The position numbers and the translations under genes were made by a program. Below are positions 1 through 8,009 of a stretch of DNA of 16,285 nt, in pieces. Source of the DNA: Candidatus Zixiibacteriota bacterium (GTDB lineage Bacteria > Zixibacteria > MSB-5A5 > GN15 > FEB-12); the NCBI GenBank assembly GCA_030619345.1, contig JAUXBO010000016.1:1-16285 (forward strand), written 5' to 3'. The notes under the pieces are model-generated. The model ran no database searches, was not told where the DNA came from, and saw only the letters and a program-made list of their open reading frames with translations. How positions within the stretch are numbered: the stretch's first letter is position 1; each line of letters starts with the position of its first letter.

Positions 1-1351
1 ACCCGGTATTCTGGTTGGAAACAACACGATTACGACTAAGATAATTGCTGTTTGACGTAGCAACCAATCCGTATTGATTGGAACCGGTGATCATGCAGTC
101 GTCAACAATATTGCTTCGTCCATCCAATTGTATATTCGTGGACGTCGCCCATTGAACGTTGATTGATTTCCATAGGAGATATGAGCTTTTCAGGTGGACG
201 GCGACTCCATATCCGGTACCGTCGATTGTTACCGAGTCGGTAATGCCGACATAGGAGATATTGTCATCTACCAGCCCACTGTCGGTCAGGATAATCGGTT
301 GATCATAGGTACCGGCCAGGACATAAACGGTGTCGCCGGGAAACAGAGTCGAGTCGCCATTGTCGATAGAAAACCAGGCTGAATCCGGATAACGTCCATT
401 GTTGAGATCATTGCCAGCAGGACTTACATAGTAAACATTAAACTTTTCATAAGCGCCAATCTCTGGCGCCAGTCCGTTAAAGCGATATCCGATATCCAGA
501 CCGGCGTCGATCTCCTTGGCACTTCTCTTGAGATCGAATCGGCCGGTTGCACTGCTTGCAAATTGAGGCAGAAAAGATATTCCCCCAGCCGAGTCTACAG
601 CGCCGTCAGAGTAATCATTGCCCAGGTTACCCCAGACATTGTTGAATCCATAAACATTTTCGACTTTTCCTCTGATCCCGTCTCCATCGTTCAGGGCAAC
701 GATATTATTGAATACCCTGGCGGTCTTTATATCTTTGTGCAGCTCTATTCCGTGATTTCCACATCCGTAGACAGTGTTGTTGTAATAGACATTGTTGAAT
801 TCACCGTCATCTTCATTCTCGATACCCCGGTCACCTACCGCATTGATAACATTGGCATGGATCGTATTGTAGCTCCCTAAGATTCGGACACCGACTTTTG
901 TTGCACCACTGATGTAGCAGCGGGACAGAGTGGTGGAATCACCGACAATTTCTACAGCGTTGGCATTGACGTTAGTTATGGCTATGTTTGCAAAAACAGT
1001 ATGATTTCCTTCAAGATTTACTGCAACATTACCGGTATATCCAAAGTCGATCACCGGCTTTTTCTTCCCGATACCGATGTACACAATCGGCGCTGTTCCA
1101 GTTCCTGACGTTGTAAAAGCTGCACCCGAATTACGGTTGTAGAGTCCGGACAATACGAAGATGGTGTCACCCGGTAGAAGTACGTCCAGTGTCTCACCAT
1201 TTTCAATCGACAGCCACGCGGTTGACGTAGACATACCGTCAGCTCCATCGGACCCGGTTGGACTCACGTAGTAATTCGTTGCCATTGCCGACGACGGCAC
1301 CAAGCACCCCAGTAACGCAATTACTATAATATTTATCAGCGGGAATCTCAT
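1..1351 (-). CDS. secreted right-handed parallel beta-helix (NosD/DUF1565-like) protein, 3'-truncated by window edge
   Basis: Reading the minus strand from the ATG at 1351-1349 gives 450 residues with no stop before the window edge, so the C-terminus is missing. Residues 1-24 form a signal peptide (hydrophobic core, cleavage likely after SSAMA). Two similar modules follow in tandem, at about 26-303 and 306-450+. Each starts with a YYVSPxGxD motif (residues 27-35 and 307-315) and then a stretch rich in PGDTxxVLxGxY, as in DUF1565/NosD-type beta-helix proteins. Repeated short N/G/V/I-rich strands (for example around 160-240) fit parallel beta-helix coils. Module 1 closes with an IDAG..DIG..APEIGAYE signature (281-302) typical of such proteins. 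The likely location is extracellular or cell surface; the family includes polysaccharide-binding and polysaccharide-cleaving helices, but no catalytic residues can be named here. There is no clear Shine-Dalgarno before the ATG. It diverges from the DUF885 gene, with start codons three bases apart if that gene starts at 1355. Confidence 0.85.
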   Translation of the reverse strand, partial: MRFPLINIIVIALLGCLVPSSAMATNYYVSPTGSDGADGMSTSTAWLSIENGETLDVLLPGDTIFVLSGLYNRNSGAAFTTSGTGTAPIVYIGIGKKKPVIDFGYTGNVAVNLEGNHTVFANIAITNVNANAVEIVGDSTTLSRCYISGATKVGVRILGSYNTIHANVINAVGDRGIENEDDGEFNNVYYNNTVYGCGNHGIELHKDIKTARVFNNIVALNDGDGIRGKVENVYGFNNVWGNLGNDYSDGAVDSAGGISFLPQFASSATGRFDLKRSAKEIDAGLDIGYRFNGLAPEIGAYEKFNVYYVSPAGNDLNNGRYPDSAWFSIDNGDSTLFPGDTVYVLAGTYDQPIILTDSGLVDDNISYVGITDSVTIDGTGYGVAVHLKSSYLLWKSINVQWATSTNIQLDGRSNIVDDCMITGSNQYGLVATSNSNYLSRNRVVSNQNTG

Positions 1352-1354
1352 TAT

Positions 1355-3331
1355 ATGAACTATCGGAAAGCCTCTCAGTTTCTTAAGTTTAGGAAAGAAT
1401 CTCAGTTGCATTTGTTTGATCAAAGTGCCTATGGATTTCAGTTGCCAAGCACAACCCAACGGTTCATATTGAAACATGCTAACTACCATCCAAACAATGA
1501 GTTAAGAATATTGAAGCTAATTATATCAATAATCGTAGCAGCTTTCTCCATGACAGTTGCCGGAGGCGTATGGGCCATGACAAATAAAAACACAAATTTT
1601 ATTGAGGCTTACCATGCCTTAATGACAAAAAAGGATGGCGTTTCTGAGTCGGAACGGCTGCACCAACTCTTTGAGATGGACTGGGAGAACCGGATGTTAC
1701 GCTCTCCCGAGTCAGCAACAAACAACGGCTTTCCCGGCCAGGATGATCGCTGGACCGACCATTCGACCGAAGCGATAGAGTTTCGGCGGCAAGAGCAGAA
1801 TGCAATAATAGAAGCACTGACTTCTATTGATCGCGACCAATTGCGTGAGGTTGATCGCTTGAGTTATGACCTCTTTAAGAGGGAGAAACTGACGAGCAAG
1901 GAGGCACGGAAATTCCAACCGGAGCTGATGCCTATCAACCAGATGGAGGGTGTTCATCAGACTGCGGCCAACATGTTCGGCATCATGTCAACCGAATCGG
2001 TGGATGACTACAACAACATTCTGGCAAGAATGAAAAACCTTCCCCCCCTGATTGAACAGAATATTATGCTGATGGAAAAGGGACTGGCTCAGAACATAAC
2101 ACCACCGAAAATCACAATGCGAGATGTTCCCGAGCAAGTGCTGAACCAGATTGTCGATGAACTATCCGAAGCTCCGATGCTGGGTGCATTCCAGGAATTT
2201 CCCGAGTCGATGGGCAAGGAACAACAGAGTAAAATCCGGTCTGAGGCCTACCGCATTTACCGCGAAAAGGTTGTCCCCTCTCTAAAAATGCTGCACACAT
2301 TCTTGATTAGTAAATACATTCCCGGCTGCCGCGAAGAAATCGGGCTCTCGACCCTGCCGCTTGGCAGAGAATGGTATGAGTACCTCTGCCACTACTACAC
2401 GACGACCGATCTGACGCCTGAAGAAATCCACAATATCGGTCTGGCCGAAGTGAAGAGAATCAGGGCTGAAATGGAAGAGATCATCGACAGCACCGGATTT
2501 AACGGCGACTTTGCTTCCTTTTGTGATTTCCTCAGGACCAGCCCGCAGTTCTATTTCACCGAAGCCCGTGATCTGGTTCGTGAGTATCGGGATATCTCCA
2601 AGCGCGCCGATGCTGAACTGGTCAAACTATTCGGCGTACTGCCCCGACTTCCTTACGGAGTAATAGAGATCCCCGACTATGCGGCCAAGTCACAAACTAC
2701 CGCCTATTATCAGCCGGGGTCCCATGCGGCGCAGCGACCCGGCTATTATTTTGTGAACACATACGACCTCGCCTCGCGACCTAAATGGGAGATGGAAGCA
2801 TTAAGCCTTCATGAAGCAGTACCGGGGCATCATCTCCAGATATCTATCGCCAAAGAGCTGAGCAATCTGCCTGAGTTTCGACGCAATAGCTGGATCACCG
2901 CCTATGGCGAAGGCTGGGGATTATATGCGGAAAAGCTCGGTGAAGAGATGGGGTTTTACGAAGACCCGTATTCCAAATTTGGACAATTGACCTATGAAAT
3001 GTGGCGAGCTATTCGGCTGGTAGTAGATGTCGGCATGCATTATATGGGCTGGTCGCGCCAACAGGCGATCGACTTCTTCAAGGAAAACTCCAGCAAGAGT
3101 AAACACGACATTACCGTCGAGATTGACCGGTATATTGTCTGGCCCGGTCAGGCTCTGGCATATAAGATCGGCGAATTGAAAATAAGAGAACTGCGCGCCT
3201 ACGCCGAAAAGGAACTCGGCGACAGTTTTGATATCCGAGATTTCCATGATACAATTTTAGAAACCGGACCGATTCCATTGACCGTTCTGGAGAATCGCAT
3301 CAAGGACTGGGTGAAAACCCAGAGAAAATAG
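1355..3331 (+). CDS. secreted DUF885 family metallopeptidase-like protein
   Basis: A 658-codon frame whose body matches the DUF885 family (about 550-600 residues usual), a gluzincin-like group of putative zinc peptidases. The family's hallmark HEAVPGHH motif is at residues 486-493 (H486, E487, H492/H493). The downstream AYGEGWGLYAE segment (516-526) supplies the third-ligand glutamate candidates E519/E526. The N-terminus is uncertain. Residues 1-52 are hydrophilic and unlike a secretion signal, whereas 53-74 (ILKLIISIIVAAFS...VWA) look like a signal peptide. The mature-protein evidence therefore favours a start at TTG 1511 or ATG 1550, and the ATG at 1355 lies only three bases from the divergent gene's start codon. 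No candidate start has a strong ribosome binding site. The frame limit is reported as the coordinates. Substrate is unknown; an envelope or periplasmic peptidase is the reasonable inference. The following dus gene is separated by 150 bases. Confidence 0.85.
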   Translation: MNYRKASQFLKFRKESQLHLFDQSAYGFQLPSTTQRFILKHANYHPNNELRILKLIISIIVAAFSMTVAGGVWAMTNKNTNFIEAYHALMTKKDGVSESERLHQLFEMDWENRMLRSPESATNNGFPGQDDRWTDHSTEAIEFRRQEQNAIIEALTSIDRDQLREVDRLSYDLFKREKLTSKEARKFQPELMPINQMEGVHQTAANMFGIMSTESVDDYNNILARMKNLPPLIEQNIMLMEKGLAQNITPPKITMRDVPEQVLNQIVDELSEAPMLGAFQEFPESMGKEQQSKIRSEAYRIYREKVVPSLKMLHTFLISKYIPGCREEIGLSTLPLGREWYEYLCHYYTTTDLTPEEIHNIGLAEVKRIRAEMEEIIDSTGFNGDFASFCDFLRTSPQFYFTEARDLVREYRDISKRADAELVKLFGVLPRLPYGVIEIPDYAAKSQTTAYYQPGSHAAQRPGYYFVNTYDLASRPKWEMEALSLHEAVPGHHLQISIAKELSNLPEFRRNSWITAYGEGWGLYAEKLGEEMGFYEDPYSKFGQLTYEMWRAIRLVVDVGMHYMGWSRQQAIDFFKENSSKSKHDITVEIDRYIVWPGQALAYKIGELKIRELRAYAEKELGDSFDIRDFHDTILETGPIPLTVLENRIKDWVKTQRK

Positions 3332-3481
3332 AATCAATCCATAGACATCGTTGAAGGGCCGTACCGGAGGTATGTGAAAATACTATGAGATGCTTCCAGT
3401 GCAGGATGAGAACAACACGGGAAGCGGATACAAAAGAAAACTCTTTGCATACATCCCGAAAATCATAGTATATATAAGGCC

Positions 3482-4462
3482 ATGAAAAACCCTGCCGGAT
3501 TCTGGAAAACACTGTCGAAGCCAATCTTTACCCTGGCTCCGATGATAGACGTCACCGATGCCGCCTTCCGCCGAATAATAGCAAAACTCGGCAAACCGGA
3601 TGTCTTTTTTACGGAGTTTGTCTCCTGTCGTGGTCTGTTTTCCCCAGGAAAGCCAAAATTGATGAAACTACTCAGGTACGATGAGGATCAGCGGCCGATT
3701 GTCGCCCAGGTTTTTGGCAAAGAGCCGGAATACTTCCTCAAGACGGCTCAGATGATGCAGGAGCTAAAGTTCGACGGCATCGATATCAACATGGGCTGTC
3801 CCGACAAAAATATCTGCAAACAAAACTCTGGCGCCGCCCTTATCAAAGAACCGGAATTGGCCAAGGAAATCATACACGCCACTAAAGAAGGAGCCGGTGA
3901 ACTCCCCGTGTCGATCAAAACGCGGATTGGCTTCGACAAAAGAGTGACCGAAGAATGGCTGAGTCATCTTCTCGAAACAGAGCCGGCAGCGATCACGGCG
4001 CACCTTCGCACAGCCAAAGAGATGTCGAAAGTCGAGGCACATTGGGAGGAAATGGAGATAGCCGCGCCATTGTTCAAAGGCCGAGATACTCTTCTGATGG
4101 GCAACGGTGACCTGCGCGATCTGGACCACGCCCGCGAGATGGTCGAAAAATATGAGATCGACGGCGCCATGCTGGGACGAGCTATTTTTGGCAATCCCTG
4201 GTTATTTAACCGCACGCGCAGGAATTCGGATATTCCATTGGCAGAGCGGCTGGATGTCATGCAACTTCATGCGGACGCCTTTCTCGAAATATTCGGTGAC
4301 GAAAAGAACTTCCTGATAATGCGCAAACACCTGAGAGAGCATGCCGCCGGATTCGACGGCGCCAAAGAGTTGCGCATTGCTCTGGAGACAATATCGAATC
4401 CAGAGGATGTTCGCGACGCACTCGATTACTTCCGACTCAAATTTCTGAACGTCTCTACCTGA
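3482..4462 (+). CDS. dus: tRNA-dihydrouridine synthase (DUS family, FMN-dependent)
   Basis: A 326-residue flavoprotein of the usual DUS length. It would reduce specific uridines in tRNA D-loops to dihydrouridine with NADPH in the cytoplasm. Motifs in order: LAPMIDVTDAAFRR near residue 18 (FMN-binding first strand of the TIM barrel), QVFGKEP (flavin site), and DINMGCPDKN around 100-109 with catalytic cysteine C106. The NSGAAL loop follows, then the flavin-contact histidine H174 in AHLRT, GNGD near 206-209, and DGAMLGRAIFGNPWLF (phosphate-binding end of the barrel). The HLRT tetrad replaces the more common HGRT, and the following KEMSKVEAHWE is characteristic of a DUS subgroup distinct from classic DusA/B/C, so the target uridine cannot be assigned. 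The start ATG follows an AAGG (3476-3479), a modest ribosome binding site. It converges on the M1 peptidase gene, with 15 bases between the stop codons and no clear terminator between them. Confidence 0.93.
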   Translation: MKNPAGFWKTLSKPIFTLAPMIDVTDAAFRRIIAKLGKPDVFFTEFVSCRGLFSPGKPKLMKLLRYDEDQRPIVAQVFGKEPEYFLKTAQMMQELKFDGIDINMGCPDKNICKQNSGAALIKEPELAKEIIHATKEGAGELPVSIKTRIGFDKRVTEEWLSHLLETEPAAITAHLRTAKEMSKVEAHWEEMEIAAPLFKGRDTLLMGNGDLRDLDHAREMVEKYEIDGAMLGRAIFGNPWLFNRTRRNSDIPLAERLDVMQLHADAFLEIFGDEKNFLIMRKHLREHAAGFDGAKELRIALETISNPEDVRDALDYFRLKFLNVST

Positions 4463-4477
4463 TTTCGGACCTAATCA

Positions 4478-7400
4478 TTAACGAACAGTCGGTACGGTCC
4501 AGGCAAACGACACTCGAAATTCAAATTCACTCTTATCAGCTGCGGGCTTATTCAAATAGACCGGGAAATCAATTTGCAGCGATTGATCAGACCAGAGAGG
4601 TGGCATGCGGATAGACAAACCGGCCGAAAGATAGCTCTTGTTATCTTCGCTGATACCTGACAATTCCGATGTCCCTATTGGTGCGGGATACTGACCACCG
4701 ATGTCTCCGAGCGAGACGACCGACAAATCGCAAAATAGTGATTGATCTATCTTACTCAGGAACCCGCCGACCCAGGGCAATTTCTTAAACCAGCGATACG
4801 GCAGCAGATCAGGTGGGACAATCTCAATACTGCCGCCAACAGCATCGTGCAGGTAAATATTTCTATCCTGATAGCCCCGAACCCGCGAAGCTGTGAGATA
4901 GAAATCATCGCTCCAAGCGGTTGATATAGTGCCTCGACTGCGAAACAGCGGCGCGCTTACAAAGGCATCAGCGGCGGATGCCCGACTCAGGTGCGACACA
5001 AACTGCGAAGGTGGGACTCCGACTGTGCTGAGGTATTGAAGTGACAACTCCAGATAGTTTCTGTTCTTGCGGGTGAAGGCTAAATTGAACTTCCCCTGAT
5101 GAATCAGAAATCCGCGATGGCGGAGCAGTTCCTCGTAAAAGCCACTGTTCATGGTCGACTCCCACCGAAAAGTACCATATCGGAAGGCACGGAAATGATC
5201 GAACGAGACGACCGTGTAGTAGGTCGTGTTGGCATCCCAGGTTGTCTCGGGCAGATAATCATAGAGTTCCGTCGGCAGTGACTGAAAGCGGCTGAGTTGA
5301 CCAGAACTAAGATCAAGGCTGTTCATCTCGACGCGAATACTATTATAATCAGGAATGGTAAATCTCGGCTGGAATCTCTTTTCAAACCAATTGGAAAAAT
5401 ACGTCCTCCGGTCGGACCTCAGTGTTCGGTGCCCGACTGAGCCGTTGCGACCGAGCAAAGAAAACTGATCCGATAACCTCAAATCAATAAACGGTCTCGT
5501 CGATTCAGTGCCTATTCTCACGTCGAGAGAGATGCGATCATCGATCTCAAGATAAGACCCATGGAAATGAAATCCCAACTGCACGCCACCGGCCTCCGTG
5601 TACCAGAGATCGGGTCGCCCGCGAAGAGCGTATTCATGCAACGGCATTCGATCAAATTTCATATTGTCGAATCTGAATTCAATCGGAGGGAGAAACCCTG
5701 AACTGTTGTTACGACGCTCAATGTCAACCAGGAGATTGAACGGATCGATAACGACCTTATCAATTTCACGCTGAGCCCGAACGCTGAATTCATGCTCTCG
5801 ATTCAAATTCCGAAACTGCGACCAAGTCGGCAGCAGAGCGTAGCCCGGTTTTGAGAATGACATGCCTTCGGGCGGGACCGTATAGAAAGTTGTGTCCCCC
5901 TGCGTCCAGACAATAGCGACATCTATAGGAGAAACAAATCTCCCCTTGTTCTGGAGCTTAATCACGTGCTCATAATAACGCCCCTGTTTTGTTTTTGATC
6001 GTCCGCTATAGGCGTAGTCGAGCCGCTGTTTCCCATAGTACCACTGATATAGATAATTATCGAGTTCCACACCGGTGACTTCCTCAAAAACATCAGTGAA
6101 GTCCTGTTCGTACGGATGTCCAAAAAACCAGCGATCACAGTACTTTTGCATGGCTCGATAATATTGACTGTCGCCGAATATTGAGCGTAAGGCGTAGTGC
6201 ATAGCCGCCGATTTGTAGTAGACCGAGACTCGATGCGTCCAGTATTCTTCGCCCTGATCATACGAGAATGTCATCGGTTTATCATACTCTCGTTTAATCA
6301 AATCATAGAGCGGTCTGAATCCACGGACGTTACGATCTTCAACATGCGGTGCAAACTTCCGCTGATACCATGACTTGAAATTGTCATAATTTCCTTCGCG
6401 GCCACGATATTTTTCCATCGCGTTATGCTCAGCGTGAGTCGTGAACCCTTCATCAACAAATGGACGATCGACCGGATTGGATGCAACCTGCCCCATGAAG
6501 CACTGATGGCCGATCTCGTGATAGAGCAGCATACTGAACACGGGCGAAGGTCCTTGACCGCTGCAATTGGTGAACATTGGATATTCCATGCCGCCATAGG
6601 CGTCACAGATCCGCATTACCGGCCATTGATAGGGGAAATAAAGTTCGGAGAATGTCTCTATCGATTCAACACCAAGACGAACAGCGTCGATCCAGCCAGC
6701 CGCCTTTGACCTGAGCGGATAAGAAACAATCTTCACACCATTTACCGAACCACTGTCTATGCAGAATCGCGACGAAGCCGTAAAGGCAAAGTCCGGCACG
6801 TTTTCCGCCAGATAGTGCCATTTCTTTTTCTTTGTCTTATCCAGTTTCAACTCTGGCCACTCTGAGCGAGGCCCCAGATAGTTTTTTATATCAAGAGTGG
6901 ATCGCAATTCATCCGGTAACGCTTCGATGCGATTTACAAGTACGCCAGTTGCAGCGACAATCTGATCCTCTGGCGCCGTAATCGCGACATCAAATGTCCC
7001 AAAATCTCCGTAGGACTCCCCCCAGCCAATATATTGCGAATTCACCCAGCCGAGTTTCCAGTCATAAACACAGATCTGCGGATACCAGTAGGCCGCCTTT
7101 GTCACGCCTCTGCTGAACCCCATTCTCAAATCATCCGGCGAGGGCAACAGAGTTGTAAAATCAAATTCAAAATACGCACTGTCACCCGGATTGACGGAGC
7201 GATCAAGATAGTAAGTAATAATGCTATTATCGAATCCGAACTTCCCCGAAGAGATCGAGCGGTTTCTGTCCAGTGTCAGCGATCCTTCCTGATCCGGCTT
7301 GATCGAAGCCAACGAATAATCGTTCATCGTGCGCCGTCTTTTATCAGCGTAAGAATCTTTTTGTATCGCGTTCGGAAACGCCTTGGAATAAACAACACTC

Positions 7401-7654
7401 AACGTATCGGGAGAATTATTTATGTACTCAATGCGGGCGGTGGCTTCAAGAGTGCGGAGATCGGCCTTCAGTTCCACGGTGATCTCATAGTTGACTTCTT
7501 GCTGCCAGTAATCAGCCGGTCGTCCTGCACCGCTGGGGGTGATCGAATCAGCTACACCGGGAAAAGCTAATACAATTACAATAAGAAAGAATAAAAATAG
7601 CACACTACGACGTAGCTCGCTACAACGTAGGACACTACTCGCCCGTGTATTCAC
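4478..7654 (-). CDS. M1-family (gluzincin) secreted peptidase with barrel-like C-terminal domain
   Basis: A 1058-residue protein starting at a GTG (7654-7652). Residues 1-36 are a signal peptide (RR then LFLFFLIVIVLAF, cleavage near GVADS). A beta-rich M1 N-terminal domain covers about 45-300. The catalytic thermolysin-like domain has GGMEY (354-358, the exopeptidase GxMEN motif with Tyr in place of Asn), zinc motif HEIGH (H379, E380, H383) and the third ligand E402 in VDEG, spaced exactly as in M1 enzymes. A Y-Y-K at 479-481 provides the transition-state tyrosine candidate. Residues from about 660 to the end are rich in alternating aromatic/polar strands and finish with SYLSAGLSIRMPPL and EFEFRVSFAWTV, resembling the last strands of an outer-membrane beta-barrel. 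Classic M1 enzymes are about 600-900 residues. The gene overlaps the end of queD by 20 bases and is probably co-transcribed with it. No good Shine-Dalgarno is seen, so translational coupling is plausible. Confidence 0.9.
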   Translation of the reverse strand: MNTRASSVLRCSELRRSVLFLFFLIVIVLAFPGVADSITPSGAGRPADYWQQEVNYEITVELKADLRTLEATARIEYINNSPDTLSVVYSKAFPNAIQKDSYADKRRRTMNDYSLASIKPDQEGSLTLDRNRSISSGKFGFDNSIITYYLDRSVNPGDSAYFEFDFTTLLPSPDDLRMGFSRGVTKAAYWYPQICVYDWKLGWVNSQYIGWGESYGDFGTFDVAITAPEDQIVAATGVLVNRIEALPDELRSTLDIKNYLGPRSEWPELKLDKTKKKKWHYLAENVPDFAFTASSRFCIDSGSVNGVKIVSYPLRSKAAGWIDAVRLGVESIETFSELYFPYQWPVMRICDAYGGMEYPMFTNCSGQGPSPVFSMLLYHEIGHQCFMGQVASNPVDRPFVDEGFTTHAEHNAMEKYRGREGNYDNFKSWYQRKFAPHVEDRNVRGFRPLYDLIKREYDKPMTFSYDQGEEYWTHRVSVYYKSAAMHYALRSIFGDSQYYRAMQKYCDRWFFGHPYEQDFTDVFEEVTGVELDNYLYQWYYGKQRLDYAYSGRSKTKQGRYYEHVIKLQNKGRFVSPIDVAIVWTQGDTTFYTVPPEGMSFSKPGYALLPTWSQFRNLNREHEFSVRAQREIDKVVIDPFNLLVDIERRNNSSGFLPPIEFRFDNMKFDRMPLHEYALRGRPDLWYTEAGGVQLGFHFHGSYLEIDDRISLDVRIGTESTRPFIDLRLSDQFSLLGRNGSVGHRTLRSDRRTYFSNWFEKRFQPRFTIPDYNSIRVEMNSLDLSSGQLSRFQSLPTELYDYLPETTWDANTTYYTVVSFDHFRAFRYGTFRWESTMNSGFYEELLRHRGFLIHQGKFNLAFTRKNRNYLELSLQYLSTVGVPPSQFVSHLSRASAADAFVSAPLFRSRGTISTAWSDDFYLTASRVRGYQDRNIYLHDAVGGSIEIVPPDLLPYRWFKKLPWVGGFLSKIDQSLFCDLSVVSLGDIGGQYPAPIGTSELSGISEDNKSYLSAGLSIRMPPLWSDQSLQIDFPVYLNKPAADKSEFEFRVSFAWTVPTVR
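7605..7630. repeat. two near-identical 11-base palindromes inside the M1 signal-peptide coding region
   Basis: CTACGACGTAG (7605-7615) and CTACAACGTAG (7620-7630) lie 15 bases apart. The first is a perfect odd-centred palindrome and the second differs by one base. They encode part of the basic n-region of the M1 peptidase signal peptide and start five bases from the queD stop codon. They could be an operator-like or RNA-structure element, or simple coincidence; no function is claimed. Confidence 0.3.
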
Positions 7655-7997
7655 AACTGGTGGAGTCCGTTTCGAAAATAGTAATCTTGGAGAGAATCGG
7701 GAGAGTCGGTTTGAGCCGATCCCAGAGCCATTTAATCAAGTGTTCGGTTGAGGTCAGCCGAAGGCCTTCGATATCGTTGAGGTGTTTGTGGTCCAATCTC
7801 TTTATTATCGGCTGGATAGCCGCTTTAAGATCGGCATAGTCCAATAGAAAACCGGTCTGCTCGTCTACCTCGCCGGTGACTTCAACACGAACCCGATACG
7901 AATGTCCGTGAAGGTTATAGCAGGGGTGGTCTTCGGGCAGGTGATCAAAGCGATGAGACGCTTCGAAACTAAAGTTTTTAGTAAGTTTTACAATCAT
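7635..7997 (-). CDS. queD: QueD, 6-carboxy-5,6,7,8-tetrahydropterin synthase
   Basis: A 120-residue protein of the PTPS/QueD fold. It converts 7,8-dihydroneopterin triphosphate to 6-carboxytetrahydropterin, the second step of preQ1/queuosine biosynthesis, in the cytoplasm. The zinc ligands are H15 (SFEASH), H30 and H32 (NLHGH). The catalytic cysteine C26 precedes them with the C-x3-H-x-H spacing of QueD. D69-H70 complete the catalytic triad and E109 (IFET) anchors the pterin. These match the E. coli QueD residues with a one-residue offset, which separates it from eukaryotic PTPS. It lies 12 bases downstream of queE and overlaps the M1 peptidase start by 20 bases, in an apparent queC-queE-queD-M1 operon. 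There is no strong ribosome binding site. Confidence 0.96.
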   Translation of the reverse strand: MIVKLTKNFSFEASHRFDHLPEDHPCYNLHGHSYRVRVEVTGEVDEQTGFLLDYADLKAAIQPIIKRLDHKHLNDIEGLRLTSTEHLIKWLWDRLKPTLPILSKITIFETDSTSCEYTGE

Positions 7998-8009
7998 TTG
8001 TTTGGGCCG

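Noticed and set aside
563..880. 105-codon plus-strand frame opposite the beta-helix gene
   Set aside because: The minus-strand frame continues uninterrupted with beta-helix features; the V/I-rich plus-strand translation is its shadow.
1350..1355. Perfect TATAAT (minus strand) at the start codon of the beta-helix gene
   Set aside because: As a -10 box it would start the transcript inside the signal-peptide codons; no matching -35 box was found, so it is probably chance in an A/T-rich stretch.
3385..3468. 27-codon open frame starting MRCFQC between the DUF885 and dus genes
   Set aside because: The GGAGG upstream is too far from the ATG (14 bases), the frame is very short and resembles no known small protein.
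7034..7570. 178-codon plus-strand frame opposite the M1 peptidase
   Set aside because: It is antisense to a clearly conserved coding region, with an unconvincing composition and no recognisable domain.
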